Shown here: positions 10,953 to 23,837 of the stretch, piece by piece | Numbering within the stretch: the stretch's first letter is position 1 | Layout of the letters: each line of letters begins with the position of its first letter | From: Panagrolaimus kolymaensis | Taxonomy: Eukaryota; Nematoda; Chromadorea; Rhabditida; Panagrolaimidae | Direction of reading: 5' to 3' | Assembly (NCBI GenBank): GCA_028622995.1 | Contig: JAJQJQ010000003.1 | Coordinates: 4,526,001-4,590,000 of the forward strand | Length of the DNA: 64,000 nt | Program-made: the position numbers and the translations under genes | The notes under the pieces: generated by a model | Seen by the model: only the letters and a program-made list of their open reading frames with translations | Told to the model about the DNA's origin: nothing | Database searches by the model: none

Positions 10953-12184
10953 ATGTCCACTTTTTATGGAGCTCGACCAAAACCTTTTGTATTAAATAAT
11001 GAATCATATTATATTGGTTCAGATATTGGAACATATATGAAATGCTTTCGAGGTTCTCTTTATAAACGTTTTCCTTTATTATGGAAAAGAGCTGCAACGC
11101 ATGAAGAAAAGAAAGAAATTGCTAAAGCTATTAGTAGTTCATCCGTTATTGTTTCAACTGTTACGCTTTTAAAAGCTTCAGAAGTTGATGAAGTATTAGA
11201 TGGAAATGAAGATAAATATCGAGCTTCGGGTTCTGGAACAGGAATGTCTTCAACTCAACCAATATTTCGTCAAGATAATATATTATCTAATAAATCTAAA
11301 AATGCATCAGCTACTTGGTCCACCACTCAGGTATTAATATGTCCTTGTTAATATTTTTATAATTTATTATTTTTAGTTGTCTGGCACCCATCATTTAGAA
11401 TCTATTCCTTGTTCCACTCCAGCCAGTAGTGGAAGAGGTAAAATTCGAAATCGTGATCATATCTATAGCTTTGATGATCCAACCAAGCTAGAAGCCTTAT
11501 CCCATAATGCTCAATTAGCCGAAGATTTAGTTCCTATTAGACTTGATATGGATATAGATGGCATTCGGCTTCGAGATACCTTTTGTTACAATCGAAATGA
11601 AACTTTAATATCTCCTGAAATGATAGCCGAAATTATTTGTGAAGATTTAGAATTACCTCAAGCTTCATTTCTTAATGCCATTGCCACTTCTATTCATCAA
11701 CAAATTGAAATCCATAGAGATGTTATTCCCATTGAAGATGTCGTTCCCGATCAAAGGGCTGTTATGAAGTTAAATATTCACGTCGGAAATGAATCACTTA
11801 CCGATCAATTTGAATGGGATCTAAGCAACAAAGATTTCACTCCAGAACAATTTGCACAAAAACTTTGTACGGATTTATGTGTTGGTGGTGAATTTGAAGG
11901 TGCTATTGCATATTCTGTTCGAGGTTGGAATATACATATCTTGAATATTGTTAAATGCGCAAATTTCAGGACAACTTGCATGGAATCAACGAACATTTGC
12001 TTATAGCGAAACTCCATTGCCAAAGATTGAAACTCCATTCCGACCTTCCACTGATGCTGACAATTGGAATCCCCTTCTTGAAACTTTATCAGACGCTGAA
12101 GTTGAAAAGAAAATGCGTGATCAAGATCGTAATACTCGACGAATGCGTCGTCTTATCAATACAAATCCTTATGGTGGACTTTAA
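10953..12184 (+). CDS. snfc-5: SNF5/SMARCB1 SWI/SNF subunit
   Basis: Exons 10953-11330, 11377-11923 and 11970-12184; 379 aa, the usual family length (about 385). The N-terminal winged-helix part is clear ([37 protein letters not shown]). The two SNF5 repeats follow ([31 protein letters not shown]; then [20 protein letters not shown]) and the basic C-terminal helix [16 protein letters not shown]5 is a core subunit of SWI/SNF chromatin remodellers; the C-terminal helix contacts the nucleosome acidic patch. The second intron is only 46 bp and its removal restores [14 protein letters not shown]. Very sure. Confidence 0.97.
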
Positions 12185-12884
12185 AATGCTTCCTTCATAA
12201 ATGGCAGCAATCTACGATCTCGAAAATTTATTTATTTAATCGATTCAGTATGATTAAAATAAGAAGCCAAAATACTAGTTAGTAACTTTGCCAAAGTTTG
12301 GTTTTATCAAATATATAATGGGGTTTTATTTATGATAAAGTTTTTAATTTTTGGTTATTTTTCTCTCTATTTTGGCTGTGTGTGTTTTTTTAAACATTTT
12401 TAATATGTTCTAAATGGGTAGTTATAAAACTTTTTTCTCTTTGACGTTTGATTATAGCAATAAGGGCATTTACAACAAAATGGGAAAAGAGTTTTTTTGA
12501 AGTTAATGATTTTGCAATATTTGGTTATTCAAAGAGCAAAAAAGTAAATATTAAGAAGAAGGTCGATCATGTGTTTTTTCTTTTTTTGATGATCAATTTT
12601 TTATGCAAACATGAAAAAAACTTTTTTGTTACAAGATTCTTTTTTAATTTATGTTAGTTGATTAAGGTTTGGGTCAAGATTAAGAAGAAAAAACGGAAAA
12701 AAGGAGCAAATCCGACATGTCGGATAAAAGCACTTTAAAAAAAAGACATCTATGGATATCTGTAAAAACCAGTGATTGCCCCAAATCCTTGTTTTAACAA
12801 GGTCAAGAGAAGTGGATGTGATCAATTATGTTTTCATTATTTAAAGAAAATAAGAAAGCATGAGATTTACAGTTCTGAGAAAAT
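12185..12884. other. Intergenic / 3' UTR, nothing recognised
   Basis: The frame 12448-12657 is Phe/Lys-rich low-complexity sequence. A TTTACAG at about 12866-12872 lies some 12 bp before the next ATG and could be a spliced-leader acceptor. Confidence 0.4.
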
Positions 12885-13928
12885 ATGAAATTTTTGATTC
12901 TTTTTACTTTTGTTGCTTTCTCTGTTGCAAAGGAGCTAACCATAGCGGTTCGAGATAACATCACTCATGCTTGCCCAAATGGTAAATTTTCTTGGTTATT
13001 TTTTTAAACCAATTTTATCGTTTTCTTTTTTTAGTTAAATCAGACATTATCGATTCAAAATCATTAAAACTTGATTTCCAAATGGTTGGAGCTCCAGCAG
13101 GTACAGGAAAAACCGATCAAGTTACTGTAATTTCTCAAAATGGTGAAACTAAAACTATGACTTTCCCTGGTTGTTACAGAGTCAGCTTGAGTTTTAAACT
13201 TAAACAAAAATTAGAAAATCCTTATATTGAGTCATTCCTTCAAATGGGTACTAATTTACCTTGTCAATCTGGTGATCAAGAACCCATTGGATCCGTTTCA
13301 AATGTTTGCACAAATATTACTCAATCAAATTGGTGTCCGAAAAGTCAACATGGACAATTGAGGAATATGCTTCAAGCTAAGAGCACTTGGTAAAAAAAAT
13401 CAAGTTTTTTATTATTATATTAAATGATTGTTTTTAGCCGTTTTTGCAATCTTTGTGGTTCATTAAAATCAGAAGAAAGCAATTTGAGAAAATACATTAC
13501 TCCCGAAAATGGAGCAGATAAGGAATGTAAAACTACCGATGATTATCAAACTCTTACATTCAAAGTTAGTTTAGCCATTTTTTATAAATATTTTATTAGC
13601 GATGAAATTGCAGATGTGTACTCCAACCAAAGGTGAACTCCGTAAAGCCAATGATGACAACGAAGGCCGCCTTGAAGAATATTGGAATTATCTCAAACAA
13701 GGTGTTTTGACTGCTGTAATCCATGTTATGGATCGTAATCCACAAAGTGCAAGCAAAGTCAAACAATGTCAAAAACTTTGTGAAAGTTATGAAGAAAATT
13801 CATCCACTTCAGCTTCATACAGGCAAACTTTACTAAAATCTATTGAAAGTATGTGTTCACCCAAAGATGTTTATGCTGCTTGTGTTTATCATACAGTGAA
13901 ATTCGATGTTTTTGGTGATTTAGCTTAA
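12885..13928 (+). CDS. Cysteine-rich secreted protein, 297 aa
   Basis: Exons 12885-12981, 13035-13389, 13438-13564 and 13614-13928, all in phase. Signal peptide MKFLILFTFVAFSVA. The mature protein has about 16 cysteines, among them TFPGCYRV, LPCQSG, VCTNITQSNWCPK, TCRFCNLCGS and a C-terminal KQCQKLCESY. Two N-x-T sites (NIT twice) suggest N-glycosylation. No membrane anchor. I recognise the general look of a nematode extracellular cysteine-rich protein but cannot name the family. The last splice site could lie at 13599 instead of 13613, but only the latter keeps frame. Confidence 0.8.
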
Positions 13929-14528
13929 TTTTTTGTAACCCATCGCTTTAATTCTTTTCACATTCCAAAACATTTGATATTAACGTTATAATAAAAAATT
14001 AAATATTAATGTCTTAACAATGTATATCTTTTTTTGATAAATTATCACACCTATTTATTGGCGATGTTTAACTTTTAAACCCTTTTTAATTTTATTAAAC
14101 CATCAAATTTTAAATAAAGCAGGTTTTATTTTTTTGTTGCATAATCCTCTATGTGCGGGTTTAGCTAATTTTTGTCGAAACATTGTTGACACTTTGCTCT
14201 TAATTATTATTTTAATTTTTATTTAACCCTTTAATTCATTAACACTTCAAAAAAGTTCTGATATGCATGAAAAAATAATAAATAAATTAAAGAAATAGAA
14301 AAGCAAAAATAAAGAATTACCGTAGTTTTATAACAAACAAAAAAAGAATCACAACTAAAAATTTGAGTTTACTCGTTAAACGATACACTCTTGTTTTTCA
14401 CGTTCGCAATCAAAAAAAAAGAAGACGAATCAAAAGAGAAAAAACTACCCGTATTTTACTAAATCAAATTCAATGATATAATTAAGAAAAAATTAAATTT
14501 AAAATAATAAAAAAGCCAATTACTTGTT
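13929..14528. other. 3' UTRs of convergent genes
   Basis: 600 bp between two convergent stop codons. It holds AATAAA-type signals on both strands and no open frame of interest. Confidence 0.5.
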
Positions 14529-17500
14529 TTAACTACTAGTCTGGGATAAAATTCGATTCATCCAACACGATCTTAATGACGCATGCTCCCGCCTAATTAA
14601 TTTAAGTCTGTTTTGCATTTGTCGACGTTCAGAATTCATCTGCCTCTCATATTCTTTCATTTGTTCTACTTCGTATTCAACATTTATGATTGATCCAACT
14701 TGAAGGCATCCACCAATAAGATAACGAATAAAATGATCGCCAGCAAGTGAGCCAACGGCATACATTGTGGAATCTGTGGAACATCGATAATCGGCACGAA
14801 ATTCTACTTTCTCTGTAAACATTGAAAGATCCGCAGCTCGACCCAAACAAGCAATGAGGAGTTGGAAGGGTTGCTAAAAGATATAGTTTTTATATCGGAA
14901 AAAATAAAAATAAAAATGATAATTTACCTCAATAATTCCATTTGCGGTGTTCAAAAAAACAACTGAATTCTTAACTTCTCGGGCAGTTCCTTGGGTGATT
15001 TTTTGATATAATGGATTATTATCTTTTCCAATCATGAGTTTATAAGCTTGGGCATACTCTGGATAAATGGTAGCACTCAATTTTGAAAGCATAGTGTCTA
15101 AAATTTTCAAAAATATTTAATCCTAATTTAAGTTAGAAAAATGTTTTTCTTACTTTTTAATTGGGCATCACTTCTACGCATCACATGAATAACATGTTGA
15201 TTACATTTTAAACATTGAATTACGGCATCTGCTGCAGAGATACCATCACCAATCACAACAACCGGTGAATCTTCTGTTGTTTCAGGATTTTGATGAATAG
15301 CTTTTTTCATTGAAGCAATATCATAAACAATATTTTGTGCTTCTTTCTCGCCTGCGATTCCCATATGTTTTTGCATATTTTGTCCTGATGCAAGTACAAC
15401 TTTTCGACATTTTACTGTGAATTCTTCTCCATCTTTATTTTCATATTTAACTTCATAAAATTCTTTGCCTCGGTTGTTGCAATGTTTCTAAAAAATAAAG
15501 AATTTTTTTTAATTACTTTTCGGTTACAAATGTGCGTGTGCTGAACGTGTGTTTTTGTCGTCGTCTTCTTCTTCTTTACCAACAAAATTAAATGTAAGCA
15601 ATTTTTTTTTCTATTCCCACAACATACAAACTAGAAACTCGCTGTTTGTCATGGAAACAGACTTTTTTCCACAACAAAAAGTTATGAATTTTTTTCTTCT
15701 TCTTTCATTTTTATATCCAAAAATAAATAGAAATGATGACTATTTTCTGCATCATTTTGTTTATCCCAAAAGCTAATAATTAAAAAAACTTTTTGCGTGT
15801 TTTAAAGAAAGCAAAGATCTTTTCTATACGGTATTGAACTTTTTGTTGGATTATTCCGTGGGAAAGAAAAACTTTAGCCATTCATTCTTAAAAAAAATAA
15901 AAGAATGCACTTTTTGTTTGTTTTTGCAAAAAAAAAATCCATTCACTTAAACTTAAAATTGTTTTAAAGATCAAGAAGAAGAAAGCTCGGTGCTATGCAC
16001 TCAAAAAAAAGATTGCAAGGGTTTAAAGAAAACAAAAAAAATATGCTTACAATGACTTGAGTAACACGAGTATGAGGACGTAGACTTTCCATAATACCCA
16101 TTTCTTTTGCATATGCTTTCATGTATTCTCGAATAACCCCGGCTGGAACCCGAGCAATAAGCGGTTGGCCTTGAAACCATTCAGCTAAACTAAAAGCAGG
16201 AAGATCAAGCCAACCAATGAGGGATACAGTAATCATCTAAAAGTAAATTTGGCTTTAAGTAATTGTGCTTTTGTTTTTTTTTTTTTTTGTTTACCTCCTC
16301 ATCGTAAGTATTCCAAGATCCTCCAGCATCAGTTTCACCCAAAACAATATGTGGAATAGCTCTTGCAGAATTATGAACATATCGTAAACATGATTTTCCA
16401 TTTGGAGGCCTCATCAACATATCAATCAAAAATGCAATGGGCTGAACACTAGGGTTTATTATTTCAGCAAATTCTTCTTCAAACCACGATAAATCCTAAA
16501 ATACATTTTACTCGTCAATACGTGAGATATATCTCCTCAATTTTTTTTTGTTTTGCAATATAATTATGCAATGCCAGTTGTTGCTTTTTTTTTTAACTTT
16601 CACCTTAACTAAAATAAACTTTGCTGTTGCTAATTTTTACAACCAAAAAATGCGTCATTTGTTCTTTGTGTCCTTCTCAACTTCCTTCAAAGAAATAAAA
16701 TTATCAAAAATTCATCGAAAAAAAAGCGCAAAATGGAAAATTTCTTCCCGTAAAAAACAAACACAAAAAAATGTGATTGCTTATATTTTTCAATTTTTTA
16801 GCTCGATTTAGAAAAATAAAATACGTGTCCAATGATTTTTCTCCGCTTTTCAAATTCTTCGAAACCAATACAAAAATGGTCAGTGTTTATTTTTTAAAGA
16901 GTGTGTACGAAGAAATGGTTTTTGTTGGTCTTTTTTCTTTCGAAATATTTTTAGGTGCTTATTGTTTCGTTCTTTTTTATTACTTTTTTTACTACCTTTT
17001 CTTTACCAACCTGATCAAGCAAAGAAACGACAGCCAATTCAGAAAGACGAGCATGAAGCCTCTCATCTGGATGAGGCGAATTTATATCATAGTGAGGATG
17101 CCAGCCTGATAGAAATACCGACAAGCTTAAACCAGCTGGACCATTTCCTGTAAAAAAGGAAATTAGATTTAAAAAAAAAGTTTCTTCAAAATTTTGTTTC
17201 TCCATCTTTCAAGTTTTTTTTTCTACTAAGCGTGCTTTCTTGTTGATGATAAAAAGATTTTATCATAAGGCGCCATAAAAAAAACATTCTTGGATGTTGT
17301 TTTTCATGTAAGTGTAAGAATGAATGCTGAACTTGCAAAGTTCTTTTTTTCTCTTTGTCAAGACAATACCAAAAATGCGTGCCAAAGCACTTTTTTAAAA
17401 AGGTTCACGTGAAAAAAAAATTTAAGGAGAGCAAGGTCAAGTAAAAAAATAGAGGCTAAGAACAAGTTTTTTTTGATGATAGTAAACCAAAAAATCGTAA

Positions 17501-17749
17501 AATTACGATCTTTTAAAAAATGTACATACCTATAATAACAACTTCGGTATCAATGGGTTCACTTTCATTTTCATCAATCTCAAGTTCTGTTTCAAATTCA
17601 GCAGAAAATTCGTCTTCATTATCAAAATTATCTAATGAAGCTTCTTCTTCCTCTTCGGTATCAGACGTTTCAGAAGATTCGGGAGATTGAGGTGACCAAC
17701 ATGGATTTGGATACCTTGCTTCATCAAAGGGTAAATAATAACCTTCCAT
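14529..17749 (-). CDS. OSGIN-type FAD/NAD(P)-binding protein
   Basis: Seven exons: 17749-17530, 17147-17011, 16495-16295, 16236-16051, 15487-15154, 15097-14928 and 14873-14529; 530 aa. Residues 1-70 are very acidic (a run of Glu, then [19 protein letters not shown]). Two Rossmann dinucleotide motifs follow: [13 protein letters not shown] at about 71 and [13 protein letters not shown] in exon 5. Other OSGIN landmarks are [29 protein letters not shown] and a flavin-oxidoreductase-like VLASGQ. Family members (oxidative-stress-induced growth inhibitors) resemble flavin monooxygenases. The C-terminus carries an extra basic coiled-coil tail ([19 protein letters not shown]). Introns 17148-17529, 16496-17010 and 15488-16050 are unusually long for this window. 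Confidence 0.93.
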
Positions 17750-20614
17750 TTTAAATTTTATTTATTTTTTTAATAGTTAACCGCCGAGAGCAAAAGCAAA
17801 TAAATGGTGACTATAAAAGAGGGTGCACCGCAACAATGAAGTTTTGATTAAAAAGGTCGTAATTTAGACAATGAAAAAGTAAAGACACAAAAAAACTTTG
17901 TGCGTCAAAAATTAAAAGAAATTACATGTACGGTATTTGGCGACTTCCAAGAGTTCTGAAAGAAAAAAGTAATGAATTTAATATGAGGCGACAGATTTTT
18001 TCAGTAGAAATTTATATACTCGAATAAAAATTAACACCCAAATAAAAAATGTTTATTTGCCTCGACACAAAAAACACGACCAAAAAAATAATGAAAAATA
18101 TATATTTCAACAACAATCACAATAATCTACAAAAAAAGATAACTTTCTAAAAAAAAATTTAAAGAAACTTTTTAAAGAAAAAACACACTTTTTCACCCTT
18201 GTTTTTTAAGTCGAGAAAAAAACGTTCCTCGAAGAAAAAGCGCCCGCCCTAAGGCCTAAAAAAAGGTCGCAATCGGGAGTGAGAGAAGGCAAAGCAAAAG
18301 CAAAAAAAGTGAAAGAAAAAAATGCACTCAACCTGCCACAGCCACGCAGCAGCAGAGCTATGCAAGTTATTGCAGCATCAAAAAAAGAAACTGAGCTCAG
18401 AGTTAAGTCAAATCGCTAAATTAAAGGGTTGGTTGATGTATTTCGCAACAAAAAAATTTAACCAAATTTTTTAAGTAAGGAAAATAAATGATGACAAGAT
18501 AGATGTTTTCCTTTAATTAAAATGAAAATAAAAAATGGACACAAATGAAAGAAGAAGAAAAAAGGCTTATAACCGAGCACAAAAAAATGGTTTGCATTTA
18601 TTTTGGAAGCACATTTGTTTTTGCAAAAAAAGAAAAAAGAGGCTTTCAAAGGATTTAGAGAAAGAAGAAAAAAAAGCTGAAGAAATGGGGTTAACCAAAA
18701 GTCAAACAAAGGCAATCTTTTCTTATCTGCGGGTCGTCTACAAAATAAAAAAAAGGTGACAATCTTATTTTTTTGCTTCAATAAACAAATAATCACAAAA
18801 CCTTTCGACCCTTTCCTTTCGTGATAATAATCAAAAAAGGTCCAACGATAGACTGATTTCCTCCTCCATTGAAAGAAAAAAGCAGTTATATAAAATCTAT
18901 CAAAATAATATCTTCCATTTTTTATATCTTTAATAATACGTAATTATAATGAAAACAAAAAAGAATCAGCCGATCACTTTTTTCCTTTTTAAAAAAAATA
19001 TCGATAAAAATCTTTTCTTCATCTCAATGAAAAAGCAGACGACGACGATGACGGCCGAATTACATCCATCACAAAATAAATTCCAGTTTCCTCCTCATAC
19101 AACTCTTACCTTCGTTGACTGCGCAAAAAATTTTTTAGGCCAAATAAAAAACGAAAGATAAGAAAGAAGGAAAAAGAAGAAGCTAGTTTGCTTTTTAAAA
19201 TTGACCGTTAGCCTCTTCTTTCTTGCTTGTTTCTTCAATCCAATACTCAAGAAGGATAAACTAGTTTATTTTTTATTTCGTCGCTTTCTTCGGTAAGCTC
19301 CTCTCTCTATATCTCTCGAGAGAGAATGTAAAGAAATTTTCCATGGCGTTGATAACTTAAAAAGAAGACGAAGAGCAAAAAATGGCTGTGGAACAAAAGA
19401 AAAAAATGGAGAATGCTTGTCTCAAAAAAAATTCTTTGGTCTGAAACTTAAAAATTCTTTTGTTGAAAAAACAGAAGTAAAATCTAATCAAAACAAGGAA
19501 GCAAAAAAAGTTTTCACTTTTTTCAAAAAAATATTCGGAAATTGGTTTTTAAACCCTTAAATAAAAATAAATAAAAAAAGTGTTTTAAACTTTTACACTT
19601 ATTAGAGAATCAATAAAATAAAAGGAAGCCAAACACAAAAAGAAACCAAAAAATAAAAAATGAATTCCCTTTTTTGGTTGGTGGTAAGCTATTTTTTAAA
19701 GACAAAGAACGAGAAGGATAGACAGAAAAAGGTTATACACATGGTAGCCATGCAGCCGCCGAAAAAAAAATAATGAAAAGAGAGAAGAGACTAAAAGTGC
19801 CGTCTTCCCCGATTATAGATGAAGCAAAAAAAGAAAAAGGTTGACATCACAGTGTTTGTTTGTGCGCCGTTTATGCTCCTTTTGTGCCCATAATGATTAC
19901 GATGACAATCTTTTTTTGGTTTGCAAAATTGTTGATGTGAGAATAAGCATTTAAGGGGAAATTAAAGTTTTTTTAAAAACTTTACAAAATCTGGGATTAA
20001 TTGTGTGAGAAATAAAATAAAATTTATTTATAGCTGCCATAAAAGATATGGTAATCGCTACCGGTTTAAAAAAAAGCAATTATTGCTAAGCACTTATAAA
20101 ATAGGCATTTATTGCCACTGATGGCACAAATTTGACATAAACAAAGTTTTAAATAATTTTTTTCCCAACAACTAAAAAATAGATTTTTATTAATATTTGA
20201 AACTTATCTACCATTTTTTGTAATAAATTACTGTAAAATGCAACGAAAGAAAATAATTTTTTGAATTGTAGAATAAAGCAAAGACACTGTCCATACAAAA
20301 ATAAATTAAAAGTTTTTTTATATTATATTTTTCTTTTTTTGTTTGTAATTATTTGAGTAATAATTACTCATAAAAAATGACGCATCACATAAAAAGATGA
20401 ACTGGAACGAATATCGCCTGTGCTGTACAAATAAAAACTTTTTAAAGGTAATTATTACTCATTGTTTTTGCATATGTACAAAATTTCAAATTTTAATATG
20501 ATTTTAAAAAAGTATTACTTATCGCTCTTGCTTTCATGATAAAAAATAAGGTATGATGCCATATGTTTGTCGATAACTTTTCCAGGTTACTAACACGTAA
20601 CTTCCTAAAGCGGG
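17750..20614. other. Divergent promoter region osgin / gly-7
   Basis: 2.9 kb between divergent genes. It has purine-rich tracts (GAAAAA runs), a GC-richer patch around 18236-18290, and a 12-bp palindrome TCTCTCGAGAGA at 19312-19323 that resembles GAGA-type sites. No coding frame is convincing; 18458-18796 and 18949-19161 are low complexity. Confidence 0.45.
20354..20461. repeat. Three copies of ATTACTCA upstream of gly-7
   Basis: TGAGTAAT-A-ATTACTCA forms a near-palindrome at 20354-20370, and a third ATTACTCA lies at 20454-20461. All three 8-mers fall within 108 bp, upstream of the gly-7 5' exons. They could be bZIP-like half sites. Confidence 0.6.
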
Positions 20615-21043
20615 ATGATTAAAGAAAAAGAAGAGCTTATCCAACGAGCAAACTCGATAAAGAAGTTTGATCAAATAACTTTTTATTATCCAATTTTTAT
20701 TTGATTTTTTTTGTAGGCTGGAAATCATAGTGATCTGACAGAAGAAACAACGAAAAAAGTCATTGAACTTGGAGGTAAACTTTCGATTGAAAAATGGAAA
20801 CTTTTTTGTATTTTTTATAAAAAGCAAATTGAACATCTTCATCGACAACGATGTCGCTTACAAAATTAGATTTAAAAAGAAAAGAACGTGAAACAAAACA
20901 AAAAATTCGAAAACGCAATGGGTTTTTCTTTCGAATATTTTTTATTCATTCATTTTTCAAAAATTTGAATAATTCGTTTCCCAGAAGCGCGAGAGGAGCT
21001 TCAAATAGTTATCGATGAAAAATTACAAGCTGCTAGTCGAAGC

Positions 21044-23331
21044 ATGTCGTCGGTTAAACGTAAATTCCGTGAATTTCGAAGGCTTTTAAAACATCGGTGA
21101 GTGTTAATTTACTTTTTATTCAAAGTTTACTTTCATACTTCTTTTTTAGAAAGTTTCAATTTGTTACGTTTGTTGTTATTTTCTTATGCTGTATATTTCT
21201 ATTAGCTTCTTTTGGTGATTCATTTGAGGTTTGATGCTTTTTTTTGGAGAAAATGGATGAAAACTTATGGATATGATTTTAGGAACGTAGTGGAGAACAA
21301 TTTGTCCATATTAAAGGTGGTCGTCGTTTAAATTTTCAAACTGTTGATCAACATGGAGAATTACCTGGTTCTGAAGATCCTGACACAGTATTGAAATATG
21401 CTCTTGGAAACTTTGAACTTGCTGAAGAAATTGATGCTGGGACGCCTGGTAAGTCATTTAAAGTGATTATTTCAAAATGATAAGAAGAATATGCTTTTTT
21501 AACACCATTATATATAAGCAATTCCCCTTATAAATTGATTTGCTAAACGTTTTTTATTTCTTTGAATCAAAGCTTTAATGATTACTATATTCATTTTATT
21601 TTAGGAGAGCTTGGTAAAGCCGTTCAAATTGACGCAAACCTATCCGAAGTTAAACGTGCTTTATCTGAATTTGGGTTAAACACTCATGTCTCTGATATGA
21701 TTTCAATGGATCGAAGTCTTCCTGATGTTCGAATGGATGAGTAAACTAATATCATATAAGTGTAACTATAAATTGTTAAAAATATTATTTTCAGATGCAA
21801 ATATTGGCATTATCCTGAAGATCTCCCAACAGCAAGTGTTATTATTGCTTTTCATAACGAAGGATGGTCACCTCTGCTTCGAACGGTTCATTCTGTACTC
21901 AAACGTTCTGATTCAAGATATCTCAAAGAAATTATTTTAGTTGATGATTTTAGTGATAAAGGTAAACTTTTTGTTATTAAATGCGCTCCTCGTTAACTGG
22001 GCGGTAATTTTCAGACCATTTAAAAGAAAAACTCGACAATTATATCAATCAATTTAATGGCATTGTCAAGTTGATTAGGAACAAAGAACGTGAAGGTCTA
22101 GCTCGAACAAAAACAAAGGGTGTTATAGCTGCAACTTCGGACGTTGTTATTTTCTTAGATGCTCATTGTGAAGTTACCAGAAATTGGCTTGTACCTTTAC
22201 TTGCTCCTATTCGAAGAAATCGGTTTGTTTATTACGTCTTTTAACTTTTTATTTGATTAAAGAAGTATTCAGAAAAGTCATGACTGTTCCTGTTATTGAT
22301 TCAATTGATATGACAACATGGGAATATCGTCGATCTTATGGAGCTGCTGATAATCATCATCGTGGAATATTTGAATGGGGACTTTTGTATAAAGAAAAAG
22401 AAATTTCAATTGAAGAAAAGAATGCTCGACGACATAATTCTCAGCCATTCCGCTCACCAACTTATGCTGGAGGTCTTTTTGCTATTGATAAGAAGTGGTT
22501 TGCTGAACTAGGATATTATGATCCTGGTTCAGAAATTTGGGGAGGCGAACAATATGAACTTTCATTCAAAATTTGGATGTGTGGTGGAGGAATCCTTACT
22601 GTTCCATGCTCTCGTGTTGGTCATGTATATCGTGCTCATATGCCTTATGGAACAGGTAAATTCACTGGTTTTTCATTTATTTCAACAGTAAGTTTATGAC
22701 ATTTTCTTTCTATTTTTATTATTATTAACGATTAATGTTTTAGAATGCGATTCGTGTAGTCAAAACATGGATGGATGAATATGGAAAATATTATTTTATT
22801 CGTGAACCTCAAGCTCAACATCGTAATCCTGGTAATATTTCTGCTCAACTTGAACTACGAAAGAATCTTCAATGCAAATCATTTGATTGGTATATGAAAA
22901 ACGTAGCCTATGATATCACTCAAATCTATCCATTGCCTCCTGATAACGATGTATGGGGAGAAGCTAGAAATCCTAAATCTGGTAAATGCATTGACACTAT
23001 GGGTCGAGCAATTCCTGGTATAGTTGGTGCTGGTCCTTGTCATGGTTATGGTGGAAATCAACTCTTTCGATTAAATAAAGAAGGTCAAATGGCACAATAT
23101 AAATCATGTATTACTCCAGATTCAAATGTTCTTCGAACGTATGAGTGTGGAAATGGAATTGTTAATGGTCCATTCAAATATAATCGTGAAACCCAACAAA
23201 TTATGATTCATCTAGAAAATACTTGTGTCATAGCTGCTGAAGATTCTGGTTCATCTGAAGTAAAACTACAAACATGTGATGATGAAAATCCTTATCAAAA
23301 ATGGGTATGGAAAGAACATTTCTCCGATTAA
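21044..23331 (+). CDS. gly-7: Polypeptide GalNAc-transferase 7 type
   Basis: Exons 21044-21096, 21150-21228, 21283-21448, 21605-21740, 21795-21961, 22015-22222, 22273-22687 and 22744-23331; 603 aa. Type II Golgi protein: basic cytosolic tail, membrane span [18 protein letters not shown], then lumenal stem. GT27 catalytic motifs: [21 protein letters not shown], metal-binding DAHCE, and [19 protein letters not shown]-terminal ricin-type lectin follows, starting near GKCIDTMG and ending in QKWVWKEHF. It transfers GalNAc to Ser/Thr, with the GALNT7 group preferring already glycosylated peptides. Open frame continues upstream through possible exons 20615-20664, 20731-20774 and 20985-21043, adding 51 residues. 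Confidence 0.95.
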
Positions 23332-23837
23332 TAGTATTTGATTTTTCTTACACATGTTTGCCTTTTTTTGCATTTTATTTTTTGCCTTCTGTTTATTGTT
23401 TTGTAATTATTTATTGACTGATTATTTTGTATTAAATTATATAACGTGTTTTATAATGTAATAAATTTCTACAATACAACATTTTGTTATTCAGTGAATT
23501 GCTAATTTTATTGTTGCAAGGCTTAATTATGTAACTTTGAGATATTATAGCTTCAATTCATTATGCTTCGACAGTAAGAGAGGAGAAAGATCTTAAAGTA
23601 AGAAAGCAGCATTGCCGTTTTTAGCAGTCAATGTAAGACTTTTTCTGGATAAGATTTTCTTTCATCGAATTATCAATTTTTTTTTCGTTGTCAGATATTT
23701 CTTTATTTTTTTGTTTATTAGAAAAACAAATGTTTTGCGATCAACAAAGTTGTTTACTTTTTTTTTGTGACGGATATTTTGTAAAATGATCATGTTCTAT
23801 TTTAAAATTCTAATTGTCATCATTTTTAGTTGAAACT
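23332..23837. other. Short spacer, possible operon gap
   Basis: 506 bp between two same-strand genes, with AATAAA-like signals near 23461. It ends in ATTTTTAG at about 23829, directly before the next ATG, as at a trans-splice site. Confidence 0.4.

Noticed and set aside
16777..17109. 110-aa plus frame in the OSGIN gene
   Set aside because: Lies over an intron and exon 2 of the minus-strand OSGIN gene and has only low-complexity sequence.
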